Below are positions 52,849 through 61,479 of a DNA stretch of 64,000 nucleotides, one piece after another. The first letter of the stretch is position 1, and each line of letters opens with the position of its first letter. Position numbers and translations under genes: made by a program. The notes beneath the pieces are model-generated. The model did no database searches. It saw nothing but the letters and a program-made list of their open reading frames with translations, and was not told the origin of the DNA. Source of the stretch: Methanosarcina acetivorans C2A (GTDB lineage Archaea > Halobacteriota > Methanosarcinia > Methanosarcinales > Methanosarcinaceae); assembly GCF_000007345.1 (NCBI RefSeq), contig NC_003552.1:2418001-2482000 (forward strand), read 5' to 3'.

Positions 52849-54018
52849 ATGTTAATCCTCGACCACCCCTACGTCTCTGAATTTTTGAAAGATACCGCTG
52901 TAGAAATGCAGATTCCTGTTTTAAAAAATGAAATGGCAGCCGAAATAAGTGAGGAAAAAGGGATGAAGCTTCTTGAAAAAGCCGAGTTTATCGAATTAAT
53001 GAAAGAAAAAGGTGAATATTCCCTTTATTCCAATTCTGAAAATTCTCTTGGCTGGATTTCGGAAAATTTGGGCTTTACAGGACTGCCTGAGAAAATAGAG
53101 CTTTTTAAGAACAAAATCAAATTCAGAAAACTGCTGGAGAGAATATACCCTGACTTTTATTTCCAGGGCATTGAGTTTGAAAAGTTGGACGAAATCCGGG
53201 TTGAGGAAATAAAAAAGCCCTTCATTATAAAGCCTGCAGTAGGCTTTTTCAGCCTTGGCGTGTACAAGGTTTCAACCGATGAGGATTGGGCACCAGTCAT
53301 CAAGCGTATAAAAGCAGAAGTAGAGGAAATAAAGGGACGCTATCCGGTTCAGGTGCTTGATGTGGGGAACTTCATCATCGAAGAAAATATCGAAGGCGAA
53401 GAATTTGCGGTTGACGCTTACTTCAACAGTGCCGGAAAACCTGTGGTCCTCGATATCTTGAAGCATATATTTTCTTCGGAAAACGATGTTAGTGACAGGG
53501 TATATTTTACTTCGAAAGCCGTTATGGAAACTTACAGGGAAACTGTAGAAGACCTTTTGAAAGAGATAGGAAAACTTGCCGGGCTTAAGAATTTTCCACT
53601 CCATATCGAGATTCGAATAGGGGAAGACAGGAGAATTCAACCAATAGAGCTGAACCCAATGCGTTTTGCAGGCTGGTGCACAACGGATATCGCATATTTC
53701 GCCTACGGGATTAACACTTTCAGGTATTTCCATGAAAAACGTGAACCGGACTGGGATAAGATCCTTGCAGACAGAGAAGAAAAAAACTTCTGCCTTGTGG
53801 TATTGAACAAGCCTGCAGAAATAGATTCAAAAGCAGTACAAACTTTCGATTACGAAAAACTGCTTTCAGACTTTGAAAAGCCCCTGGAACTCAGAAAATC
53901 CGACCCTGAGAAATACGGGTTCTTCGGATACATATTTACGGAAACCAGAAACAGCAACTGGGAAGAAATTGGAAGGATTCTGAAATCGGATCTGAAGGAG
54001 TACATCACTTTCAGGTGA
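52849..54018 (+). CDS. Orphan ATP-grasp enzyme
   Basis: 389 residues. The central part has an ATP-grasp fold: KIKFRKLLERIYPDFYFQGIEFE, KKPFIIKPAVGFFSLGVYKV (ATP-binding lysine and glycine loop), NFIIEENIEGEEFAVDAYF and IEIRIGEDRRIQPIELNPMRFAGW (metal-binding Glu and Asn). Such enzymes join a carboxylate to an amine or thiol through an acyl phosphate. The first 90 residues and the carboxy 90 residues are lineage-specific. AGGTTAG lies seven bases upstream. No biosynthetic partner is adjacent, so the product is unknown. Confidence 0.85.
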   Translation: MLILDHPYVSEFLKDTAVEMQIPVLKNEMAAEISEEKGMKLLEKAEFIELMKEKGEYSLYSNSENSLGWISENLGFTGLPEKIELFKNKIKFRKLLERIYPDFYFQGIEFEKLDEIRVEEIKKPFIIKPAVGFFSLGVYKVSTDEDWAPVIKRIKAEVEEIKGRYPVQVLDVGNFIIEENIEGEEFAVDAYFNSAGKPVVLDILKHIFSSENDVSDRVYFTSKAVMETYRETVEDLLKEIGKLAGLKNFPLHIEIRIGEDRRIQPIELNPMRFAGWCTTDIAYFAYGINTFRYFHEKREPDWDKILADREEKNFCLVVLNKPAEIDSKAVQTFDYEKLLSDFEKPLELRKSDPEKYGFFGYIFTETRNSNWEEIGRILKSDLKEYITFR

Positions 54019-54462
54019 TTTTTCCCTCAGGTGATTTTTCCCTCTAGTGACTTCTTCCTCCACTTATATCCCTGGAATTCCGAGCCAAGCACTTATAGAG
54101 CCCTAGAGTCCTGTGCCCGGATATCTGAGCCACAAACAGTAACTTCGGTTTAATAGTGTGAATCCAGATAAATAAGAAGAAACTCAGATAAGTTCTCAAA
54201 CAAAAATTTTTACCTTTTTTAATTCTATTTTATAGAATTTATTTAAGATTCAAAAAGCTATTTGATACTGAAAAAGACGCCAAAAAAGAGAATAGATAAA
54301 AAATATTGCTTTTACTGTATTCTGAACCTTGGAAATATTCATCTTATTGAATGAAATAATTTATTAATACCGTCTTAAAGAGGAGCAGCGTTATATTAAT
54401 GACAAATTATATAACGATGTGTATGTATTATTCATGGGGGATATTTTTCCACTGCATTTTTT
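54019..54462. other. Intergenic region upstream of the fasciclin lipoprotein
   Basis: AT-rich DNA with a duplicated TCAGGTGATTTTTCCC at 54012 and 54028. TTATATAACGATG near 54403-54416 is a TATA element, and homologous sequence recurs before the paralog at 55501. No gene was seen. Confidence 0.5.
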
Positions 54463-55254
54463 ATGAATAAAAGGGGAGATGAAATCATCAGGAAAATAAA
54501 ACTTTTTGGTACTGTATTCATTACAGTGACGCTTATCGCACTAATGCTATTCACTTCAGGATGTTCTCAGCAAAGTGCCGAAAATGAAACAGAAATTGTA
54601 GAAAATGAAACAGGAATTGTAGAAAATGAAACCAGAGTAGTAGAAAATGAAACAGGAATTGTAGAAAATGAAACAGGAATTGTAGAAAACGAATCTGAAA
54701 GTTTATTAAATGAGACTGAGAATCAAACAAATAGAACCGAATACAGAGAAACTGAACGTGAGAATTTAGGAGAGGAAGTTGAAGGTGTACCTCAAGAAAT
54801 ATTAAATGTTGTCGAGAAAAGCGATAGAAATGTCATGCAAGCGTTAGCTGACAGAAACTTCACAACTTTTGTTGAGCTTCTCAACGTTGCAGGACTTGAG
54901 CCGCTTCTCGCCGAGGAGGGAATTTATACTGTTTTTGCTCCAACTAACGAAGCCTTCGACGAACTTCCTGAAAACGCGATCCCCGCGCTTGAGAACAATA
55001 CCAGGGAACTGGAAAAAGTCTTAACTTACCATATTGTTGACGGTAAAATACTGATGGAAAATAATCTTGAAAACATGACGAGTGTCAGGACACTTGAAGG
55101 AGAAGAACTTCCCATCACTGTGACAGAAAATGGTGTTCAGGTTGGCGGTGCAAACATAACAGAAGCGGATATCGTAGCCAGCAATGGGGTAATTCATCAG
55201 ATAGATAAAGTACTAATCCCGCCCAGTGGAGCGGAAAATACGACTTCTCCATGA
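54463..55254 (+). CDS. Fasciclin (FAS1) domain lipoprotein
   Basis: 263 residues. The amino end is a lipoprotein signal: LFGTVFITVTLIALMLFTSG, then the lipobox Cys34 in LFTSGCSQQS. Residues 38-80 are a sixfold repeat of V-E-N-E-T-G-I from a 21-bp minisatellite. The FAS1 domain (about 108-258) has the H1 motif EEGIYTVFAPTNEAFDELPE and the H2 motif ITEADIVASNGVIHQIDKVLIP, with YHIVDGKI between. Such proteins mediate adhesion on the cell surface. A truncated paralog follows 300 bases downstream. Confidence 0.92.
   Translation: MNKRGDEIIRKIKLFGTVFITVTLIALMLFTSGCSQQSAENETEIVENETGIVENETRVVENETGIVENETGIVENESESLLNETENQTNRTEYRETERENLGEEVEGVPQEILNVVEKSDRNVMQALADRNFTTFVELLNVAGLEPLLAEEGIYTVFAPTNEAFDELPENAIPALENNTRELEKVLTYHIVDGKILMENNLENMTSVRTLEGEELPITVTENGVQVGGANITEADIVASNGVIHQIDKVLIPPSGAENTTSP
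54580..54705 (+). repeat. In-frame 21-bp minisatellite in the fasciclin gene
   Basis: Six units from GAAAATGAAACAGAAATTGTA, starting at 54580; units 2, 4 and 5 share GAAAATGAAACAGGAATTG. It encodes an acidic Asn-rich spacer between the lipid anchor and the FAS1 domain, with Asn-x-Thr sites that could be glycosylated. Confidence 0.93.
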
Positions 55255-55559
55255 ACTGACTAAAAGAGAAACGCTGGAGTCGTGAGAAGCTTTAATACTT
55301 CTCTTCTTTTCCAATTTTTCGGTTCTGCTTCTTCATTTTTCGGTTCTGATTTTTCTGTTTTGATTCTTCATTAATCTGGTCGTCCACCAATAACAAAGGG
55401 AAATGCCTCCTTCATTGATATTCTGGAAAAATATCAGCCAATTAAGTCCTCGATAAGTCCTCGAAAGACTGGAAAAGAAGTTGCAGCTATGAAGGGAAGA
55501 ATTATATAATCATATATATAATATACATAGGGGACATATTTTTCTATTTACGTTTAAGC

Positions 55560-55934
55560 CTGAATGGGGGAGAGATTATCAGCAAGATAAGATTTTTGGG
55601 TACTGTGCTTATCACGGTAATGCTTGTCTCAATAATGCTATTCGCTTCCGGCTGTTCTCAAAATACATCGGAAGACGAAAATAGAGTGGAAAATATAAAG
55701 GAAAATATAACTGAAAAAAGAGAGAACTTATCGAATTTAAGTGAAAACATAACTGAAAAAAGAGAAAATTTATCAAATTTAAGTGAAAATATATCAGGGA
55801 AAAAAGAAAACTTATCGAATTTAAGTGAAAATGTATCAGAGAAAAGAGAAAACTTATCAAATTTAAGTGAAAATATATCAGAGAAAAGAGAAAACTTAAC
55901 AGCTGTGAGGGAGAACTTGACTGATAGAATTTGA
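55560..55934 (+). CDS. Truncated paralog: lipoprotein signal plus coiled-coil repeats, no FAS1 domain
   Basis: About 124 residues if started at CTG 55560, where the paralog at 54463 has ATG; the aligned reading NGGEIISKIRFLGTVLITVM matches its partner codon by codon. No ATG is available in frame; TTG at 55596 would give 112 residues and still keep the lipobox FASGCSQ. The mature part is five repeats of 14 residues (SENITEKRENLSNL) from a 42-bp minisatellite, predicted to form a coiled coil. The frame stops at 55934, and only a scrap of a FAS1 domain remains at 56000-56039. It is therefore a domain-deletion product of the fasciclin lipoprotein: either a pseudogene or a spacer-only surface peptide. 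Confidence 0.6.
   Translation: MNGGEIISKIRFLGTVLITVMLVSIMLFASGCSQNTSEDENRVENIKENITEKRENLSNLSENITEKRENLSNLSENISGKKENLSNLSENVSEKRENLSNLSENISEKRENLTAVRENLTDRI
55701..55910 (+). repeat. 42-bp tandem array encoding 14-residue repeats
   Basis: Five units from 55701, each beginning GAAAATATAACTGAAAAAAG or a close variant and ending in TTAAGT, in frame. Confidence 0.92.
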
Positions 55935-55999
55935 CGAATGCAAAAGAGTTTAAAAAGGAAAAATAACAAATAAAAAAGAAAACTTATAATGTAAATTTA

Positions 56000-56039
56000 A
56001 ACAGTGGGGTTATTCATCAAATTGATAAGATATAATCCC
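56000..56039 (+). pseudogene. Scar of the FAS1 carboxy end
   Basis: Reads NSGVIHQIDKI before a stop and matches the coding strand of NGVIHQIDKVLIP at 55181-55224 of the intact fasciclin gene (AATGGGGTAATTCATCAGAT against AGTGGGGTTATTCATCAAAT). It follows the stop of the truncated paralog and shows that the FAS1 domain between was deleted. Flanking 3' sequence is also similar between the two loci. Confidence 0.8.
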
Positions 56040-56185
56040 ACCTCAATAAGGAAAAAATAAAGAGAACGACTCAAGAGTCGCAAGAGAATTTTCAATACTT
56101 TTTAATCTTTCCATTTTTTTATAACTTATTTGTATTTTCTGATTCTAGGACCAGAGCTCAATAGTATATGGTTCGGCTACTAAGT

Positions 56186-56311
56186 GCCTATCCGAAAAGT
56201 CGGTAATGCGATCGAAAAGTTACAGCAGGTCTATAATAGCAGGGCATCCTCTTCGGTTTTGCATATTGCTAATGGTAAGTTACAATAGGTCACAACACTT
56301 TTCGGATAGGC
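56186..56311. mobile_element. MITE-like element with 15-bp inverted repeats
   Basis: GCCTATCCGAAAAGT at 56186-56200 is matched by its exact complement ACTTTTCGGATAGGC at 56297-56311; the 126-bp interior has no frame but two related AAGTTACA-AGGTC boxes. Similar ends are typical of IS4/IS5-type elements (inference). No clear target duplication is visible. Confidence 0.75.
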
Positions 56312-56378
56312 TCTAAAAACCATGAGCAAAAGAAGACATGCAATTAGCTGAAAAAGCGGCTTTTCATGTCATGGTTTT

Positions 56379-56741
56379 TCATTCACTGATCCAGGCCTTT
56401 GCTTCGGCAAACTCTTTGTTCCGGAAGGTTTTTACCGGACAGGGAATGGCAAACTTGAATACTTTAACAGCGTCAATTATCCAGTCCACGTCTGAGACAA
56501 CTGCGATCTTTTCAAACGCAGTGAGGTGCCATATGCCAACTTTGGCATCATCCCACATGGCATTATAGGTAAAACCCGTGAAATTCGGACCCAATTGATA
56601 GAGCATACGAATCTTTCCTTGCGTCCGTATTTTGTCCTCAATGGCTGGAATCAACACCTTTTCATAGTCCTCTCCAGTTATCTTTCCATTTGCAACAGCG
56701 GCAACGACGTTTTCCGGCAAACCAGGCATAATTTCTATCAT
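56379..56741 (-). CDS. SpoIIAA/STAS-like protein
   Basis: 120 residues with the pattern GLPENVVAAVANGKITGEDYEKVLIPAIEDKI, RMLYQLGPNFTGFTYNAMWDDAKVGI and FEKIAVVSDVDWIIDAVKVF, typical of the SpoIIAA-like (DUF3478) family, a STAS fold that carries a hydrophobic ligand or binds partner proteins. GGGGG lies six bases before the ATG at 56741. It is divergent from a SulP transporter that ends in a STAS domain; a link is possible but unproven. Confidence 0.85.
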   Translation of the reverse strand: MIEIMPGLPENVVAAVANGKITGEDYEKVLIPAIEDKIRTQGKIRMLYQLGPNFTGFTYNAMWDDAKVGIWHLTAFEKIAVVSDVDWIIDAVKVFKFAIPCPVKTFRNKEFAEAKAWISE

Positions 56742-57186
56742 TTTATTCCCCCTTTTCGATTCTGCTTCACTTGATAACGTTACAAAATCAATTTAATTTA
56801 TTGTTCCTACGAATATAAATTTTGGCTCCAAACCGTGTAGTTCATGACGTGATCAAAAAATGTATCCTGGACAAATAAATTAAAAATTTCTTTTGTAAAA
56901 TGACCAGAAGTTTGTTGAGGAATTGACCAGAAGTTTGTTGAGGAATAAAAGAAAAATTATAGATAAATCATGACTGAAAATCATAAAGAATTATGACTGA
57001 AAAATCATAGTGGATTATGATTGAAAATCGATATATGAATATGATTGAAACTGTAAGCCCATAATATGGCCTGTAAGATATGATCAGAGGCTCATAGCCG
57101 AAAGTTGGCAATTAAATCGGTTCAGGCGGTTCCTTGTTCATGAATTCAAATCCAGAATTATTTTTAATGGGGAGATTAAAGCGAAT
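56742..57186. other. Divergent promoter region with 23-bp duplication
   Basis: TGACCAGAAGTTTGTTGAGG plus AAT is repeated at 56901 and 56924. A diverged repeat around ATTATGACTGAAAATCATA covers 56966-57045. GGGGAG at 57170 serves the transporter start. No gene was found. Confidence 0.55.
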
Positions 57187-58875
57187 ATGACACATGAAAA
57201 AAATCCTAAAAGGTTCCTTCATTTCCCCTTCTTCCAGGGTGCATTCCCCTCCAGCCCTAAACAAATACCTCTGGAAATCACTGCAGGAATCGCATTCGCA
57301 GCGTTTGCCATTCCCGAAGTTATGGGGTACACAAAGATTGCAGGTATGCCTCTGGTTACCGGGATCTATACAATCCTTCTCCCAATGTTGGTTTTTGCCA
57401 TTTTTGGATCATCCCGACATCTCGTAGTTGGAGCTGATTCTGCGACTGCGGCAATTATAGCGAGCGGACTGATAACAATGGCAGTGCCGGGATCTCCTCA
57501 ATACGTTGCATATGCCGGGATGATCGCTCTAATTGCAGCAATCTTCCTTCTTATTGCAGGCCTGCTGCAACTCGGTTTTCTGGCTGATTTCCTCTCTCAC
57601 ACAGTTTTGATAGGATTTCTCACAGGTGTAGGTATCCGTATCTCGATCTCACAGCTTGCCGGGATGTTCGGGATTTCTGCAGGGTCATACGGAACATTTA
57701 TGCAGCTTGCATCTTTAGTGAGAGACCTGGATCTTACAAATGTTCCCACACTCATAGTTTCATTATCTGTAATCGGGATTATTTTCCTTAGCGAAAGGAT
57801 TGGAAGCAAAGTCCCGGGTGCACTAATAGCTATCATCGGGGCAATTGCTGCAAGCTGGATGTTCGATCTTACTTCTTACGGGATTATTATCCTTGATGCG
57901 GTACCCGGAGGTTTGCCTCATCTCTCTTTTCCTCAAGTCCCACTTTCTGATATCCCAAAGCTCTTTAACATCTCAGTAGCCTGTTTTTTAATCATCCTCG
58001 CCCAGAGTGCTGCAACGTCCCGGGCTTATTCTGTGAAGTTTTCGGACACTTTCAATGAGAATTCGGATCTCATCGGATTGAGCCTTGCTAATGCAGCAGC
58101 AGGGATTTCAGGTACTTTCGTTGTCAACGGCAGTCCGACCAAGACCGAAATGGTCAGAAGTGTAGGAGGGCAGACCCAGCTTACTCAGCTCACAACGGTC
58201 TTCATTGTCCTGATAGTCCTTATGTTCTTTACCAGACCATTCGCCTATTTGCCCACGGCTGTACTTTCATCGATGGTATTCCTCATCGGGCTGCGACTTA
58301 TCGATACCGAAGGGATGACTGCTCTTCACAGACAACGCCCTGTAGAATTCAATGTCGCCCTGATAACAGCTATGACGGTCGTAGTCATAGGCGTCGAGCA
58401 GGGAATTGTGATAGCTATCGTACTCTCGGTCATTGCTCACCTGCGCCACAGTTATCGACCGCTCAACCTGCTGCTTGTTCCAAAACCCGGCGGAGCCATG
58501 AGGACAGTTCCGCTTGAAAAAGGCCAGCAAGCTGTTGAAGGCCTGTTAATCTACCGTTTTGGCTCAAACCTCTACTTTGCTAACGAAAACCGCTTCACGA
58601 AAGAAATAATTGAACTTGCCAAAAAAGATGGCTCACTTAAGTGGTTTTGCATTTCTGCAACGAATATCGGAGATATCGATTTCACCGCTATAGAAGCGTT
58701 CAAAAATGTATGCATCCAGCTGCAACAAATGAATATCACTCTTGTATTAAGTGAAGTGGTGCAGCCTGTGATGAATGAGCTTGACAGGGACGGCATAACC
58801 AAAATGATTGGCAGGGACCATATCTTTGAGTCCGTCCAGGATGTTATAGAGGCATATAAAAGAACAGCAGATTAA
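57187..58875 (+). CDS. SulP-family anion permease with STAS domain
   Basis: 562 residues. Residues 25-430 contain the SulP membrane core: ITAGIAFAAFAIPEVMGYTKIAGMPLVTGIYT, GSSRHLVVGADSATAAIIASG and FSVKFSDTFNENSDLIGLSLANAAAGISGTFVVNGSPTKTEMV-type helices (the last with the conserved N-G-S-P-T-K-T). The cytosolic STAS domain is at about 440-555 (GLLIYRFGSNLYFANENRF). Members carry sulfate, bicarbonate or other anions; the substrate here is unknown. It is followed by the convergent glgX with only 28 bases between. Confidence 0.9.
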   Translation: MTHEKNPKRFLHFPFFQGAFPSSPKQIPLEITAGIAFAAFAIPEVMGYTKIAGMPLVTGIYTILLPMLVFAIFGSSRHLVVGADSATAAIIASGLITMAVPGSPQYVAYAGMIALIAAIFLLIAGLLQLGFLADFLSHTVLIGFLTGVGIRISISQLAGMFGISAGSYGTFMQLASLVRDLDLTNVPTLIVSLSVIGIIFLSERIGSKVPGALIAIIGAIAASWMFDLTSYGIIILDAVPGGLPHLSFPQVPLSDIPKLFNISVACFLIILAQSAATSRAYSVKFSDTFNENSDLIGLSLANAAAGISGTFVVNGSPTKTEMVRSVGGQTQLTQLTTVFIVLIVLMFFTRPFAYLPTAVLSSMVFLIGLRLIDTEGMTALHRQRPVEFNVALITAMTVVVIGVEQGIVIAIVLSVIAHLRHSYRPLNLLLVPKPGGAMRTVPLEKGQQAVEGLLIYRFGSNLYFANENRFTKEIIELAKKDGSLKWFCISATNIGDIDFTAIEAFKNVCIQLQQMNITLVLSEVVQPVMNELDRDGITKMIGRDHIFESVQDVIEAYKRTAD

Positions 58876-58903
58876 GAGAACAACTGATAGCTTTTTCAGC
58901 TGG

Positions 58904-61162
58904 TCATTTTGAAATCAGCACAACTACACTTCTTCCCTGAACAGTGCAGCTGCTTCCATTTACCTGGACTTCTTCTCCGGCTCCGGCAATATCCTGAGGA
59001 GGAGGCAGGAAGGTGTCGACTGCCCTGTGCCAGTTTCGCTCTCTGAGTCCTGGAATCTCGAACTCCAGAGGTTCCCAGTACATATTCATCATAACATGGA
59101 TGTCTTCTTCATCACCGGGTTCTCCCATGGTAAAGGAAAGGGCTCGGGCATAAGGGTCGTCCCAGCCCGGACTGTTGAGCTTGCAGCCGTACCAGGAAAT
59201 ATCTTTTAGCCCCCGCTCGTTTTCCTTACCCGTAAAGTAACGGGGGCGAAGAATAGTGGTATGGCGTTTCCGAAAATCGATCATCAGTTTCCAGAAGCGG
59301 AACATATCCCGATTTCTTCCCACAAGGTTCCAGTCAAACCAGCCGGTCCCATTGTCCTGGCAGTAAGCGTTGTTGTTGCCTTTTTGGGTCCGCCTGACTT
59401 CATCCCCCATGGAAATCATCGGAACCCCTATGGAAAGCAGAAGGATAGAGGCGAAATTTTTGATCTGCCGTTCCCGCAAAGCTTCGATCTCCGGGTCTTC
59501 GGTCTCTCCTTCAACCCCACAGTTCCAGCTCAGGTTGTTATCAGTCCCATCCCTATTATTTTCCCCATTAGCCTCGTTGTGTTTGTAATTGTAAGAAACA
59601 AGGTCGTTAAGTGTAAACCCATCGTGGCAGGTCACAAAATTAACACTATTGATCGGAAGCCTTGATTCGGACTGGTAGAGATCGGGGCTCCCGGCAATCC
59701 GGCTTGCAACCCTCCCTACAAGCCCGGGGTCTCCTCGGACAAAGCGGCGGATCTCGTCCCGATAATAACCGTTCCATTCCGCCCACCTGGGTCCCGGGAA
59801 GTATCCGACCTGGTTGAGTGCAGCCGCGTCCCAGGCTTCCGCAATCACCTTTATGTATCCGAGGGAATCGTCCAGTTCAATCTGCCATATCACAGGGGGA
59901 TATTTCATAACTTTTCCATCGGTATCAAGTGAAAGAATAGAGCCCTGGTCAAAACGAAAACCATCAACATGCATTTCTTCTGTCCAGTATTTCAGGCTGT
60001 CTACGATCAGCTTCTGGGAAATCGGATGGTTGCAGTTTACAGTGTTTCCACACCCCGAGTAATTGCTGTAATATTGCCTGTCAGGCTCCAGATGATAGTA
60101 AATGCTGTTGTCTATACCTTTGAAAGAAAAAACCGGACCCAGATGGTCCCCTTCAGCGGTATGGTTGAAAACCACATCAAGGATTACCTCTATTCCGGCT
60201 TTGTGCAGGGCTTTGACCATATCCCGGAATTCTTTCGTATGGTCTCCGCGTTCAGGGTTTTTGCAATAGCCGCTGTGAGGAGCAAAAAAACATATAGGAT
60301 CATATCCCCAGTAGTGCCTTTTCCCCTCCGGGCTTATAGTATCATCAAAATCAAAGACAGGCATCAGCTCTACCGCAGTGATGCCAAGCTCCTTGAGATA
60401 TGGAATTTTTTCTATAATCCCTGAAAATGTACCTGGAGTCTTAACCCCTGAGCTTGGAGATCTCGTGAATCCGCCCACATGCAGCTCATAGATGATGGTC
60501 TCGTTCAGCTCTTGCAGCCTGCTTTTGCCGAAGAGATCCTCCCATTTTCCGGGCATCTCATATACTTTTTCCGCCGTGATGTGACTGTTATTTTCCCACC
60601 TGTACCTGGAGGGATCTATCACCACGCTACGCATGGATGTAGAAAGGTTGTCTCCTGGCACGCTGGCTTTTTCTCTGTCCCAGAGGGTTTTATTGTTCCC
60701 CCGCGAGTAAGGATCTATCAGGACTTTCCCCCCATCAAAACGATACCCTCCGGATGGATCAAAAGGGCCGCCTATCCTGTAGGCATAGTGGACTCCGGGC
60801 TTAAGACCGCGTATGTACACATGCCAGAAGTGGAAAGTTTTGTTAAGGGCAATACCTGGAGTCTCAGCGGTTTCGATTTTCTGTGAGGTTTTAATTTCCT
60901 TTGAGGTCCCAATTTCCTTTGAGGTCCCAATTTCCTTTGAGGCTTCCACTAAACTCTCAACTTTTCCGGGGCGGGTAAGTTCTTCGACTCTATTTGTTGA
61001 AAGGACAAGTACAGGCTCCAGATCATCATGTTTATCGAAAAGCAGGAGCTCAACATAATCGGCATGTTCAGAATAAATTGAAAAATTAACTCCTTCTTCG
61101 TCACAAGTCGCTCCAGGAGGGTGAGGGTATCCTTTTTCAATTTTGTAACTGCGCGTCTTCAA
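58904..61162 (-). CDS. glgX: Glycogen debranching enzyme (GlgX/isoamylase type)
   Basis: 752 residues, GH13 family. The CBM48-like amino domain has GYPHPPGATCDEEGVNFSIYSEHAD and is interrupted by a lineage-specific repeat (SKEIGT units, residues 75-97). The TIM barrel has DVVFNHTAEGDHLGP, the nucleophile Asp in VDGFRFDQGSIL, the acid Glu in VIAEAWDAA and the third Asp in NFVTCHDGFTLNDL. It hydrolyses alpha-1,6 branches of glycogen, which Methanosarcina stores. The start is TTG at 61162; no ATG exists in frame upstream before a stop, and no good ribosome site is seen, so a leaderless or weakly translated start is possible. Confidence 0.9.
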   Translation of the reverse strand: MKTRSYKIEKGYPHPPGATCDEEGVNFSIYSEHADYVELLLFDKHDDLEPVLVLSTNRVEELTRPGKVESLVEASKEIGTSKEIGTSKEIKTSQKIETAETPGIALNKTFHFWHVYIRGLKPGVHYAYRIGGPFDPSGGYRFDGGKVLIDPYSRGNNKTLWDREKASVPGDNLSTSMRSVVIDPSRYRWENNSHITAEKVYEMPGKWEDLFGKSRLQELNETIIYELHVGGFTRSPSSGVKTPGTFSGIIEKIPYLKELGITAVELMPVFDFDDTISPEGKRHYWGYDPICFFAPHSGYCKNPERGDHTKEFRDMVKALHKAGIEVILDVVFNHTAEGDHLGPVFSFKGIDNSIYYHLEPDRQYYSNYSGCGNTVNCNHPISQKLIVDSLKYWTEEMHVDGFRFDQGSILSLDTDGKVMKYPPVIWQIELDDSLGYIKVIAEAWDAAALNQVGYFPGPRWAEWNGYYRDEIRRFVRGDPGLVGRVASRIAGSPDLYQSESRLPINSVNFVTCHDGFTLNDLVSYNYKHNEANGENNRDGTDNNLSWNCGVEGETEDPEIEALRERQIKNFASILLLSIGVPMISMGDEVRRTQKGNNNAYCQDNGTGWFDWNLVGRNRDMFRFWKLMIDFRKRHTTILRPRYFTGKENERGLKDISWYGCKLNSPGWDDPYARALSFTMGEPGDEEDIHVMMNMYWEPLEFEIPGLRERNWHRAVDTFLPPPQDIAGAGEEVQVNGSSCTVQGRSVVVLISK
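60875..60946 (-). repeat. In-frame 18-bp minisatellite in glgX
   Basis: On the plus strand, AATTTCCTTTGAGGTCCC occurs at 60893, 60911 and 60929 with a diverged copy at 60875. It encodes the hexapeptide T-S-K-E-I-G in the CBM48 region, an insertion between the conserved VEELTRPG segment and the HFWHVYIRGL segment. Confidence 0.9.
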
Positions 61163-61479
61163 AATCTGTTCGTAATCCGTATTATAGTTCTCCTGAGATT
61201 ATTTTTTGGTTCCTGGCAGTGTCTGTTCGTAGTTCTGAAAATTGAAGCTCGGATAACCTTGTTCATCAGTTATGTACAGGTTATCCTGCGGATCTGTTTA
61301 ATCTGTTTAATTTGTTTAATTTGTTTAATTTGTTTAATTTATCTTTATCCTCAAAAGCAAATAATTTTGCGGCTTTCATCCATCCAGACTTATGTAAAGA
61401 ACTATTGACCGCCCTTTTTTCCATCCAGAGAATAATTCCTTAACCCTGGGAACCCCATTTGAAGTAACAGGTAAATATG
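61163..61479. other. glgX upstream region with a 9-bp array
   Basis: A 9-base unit CTGTTTAAT/TTGTTTAAT repeats five times at 61294-61338, in the promoter region of glgX. AGGAG near 61190 lies too far from the TTG to serve it. Confidence 0.6.
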
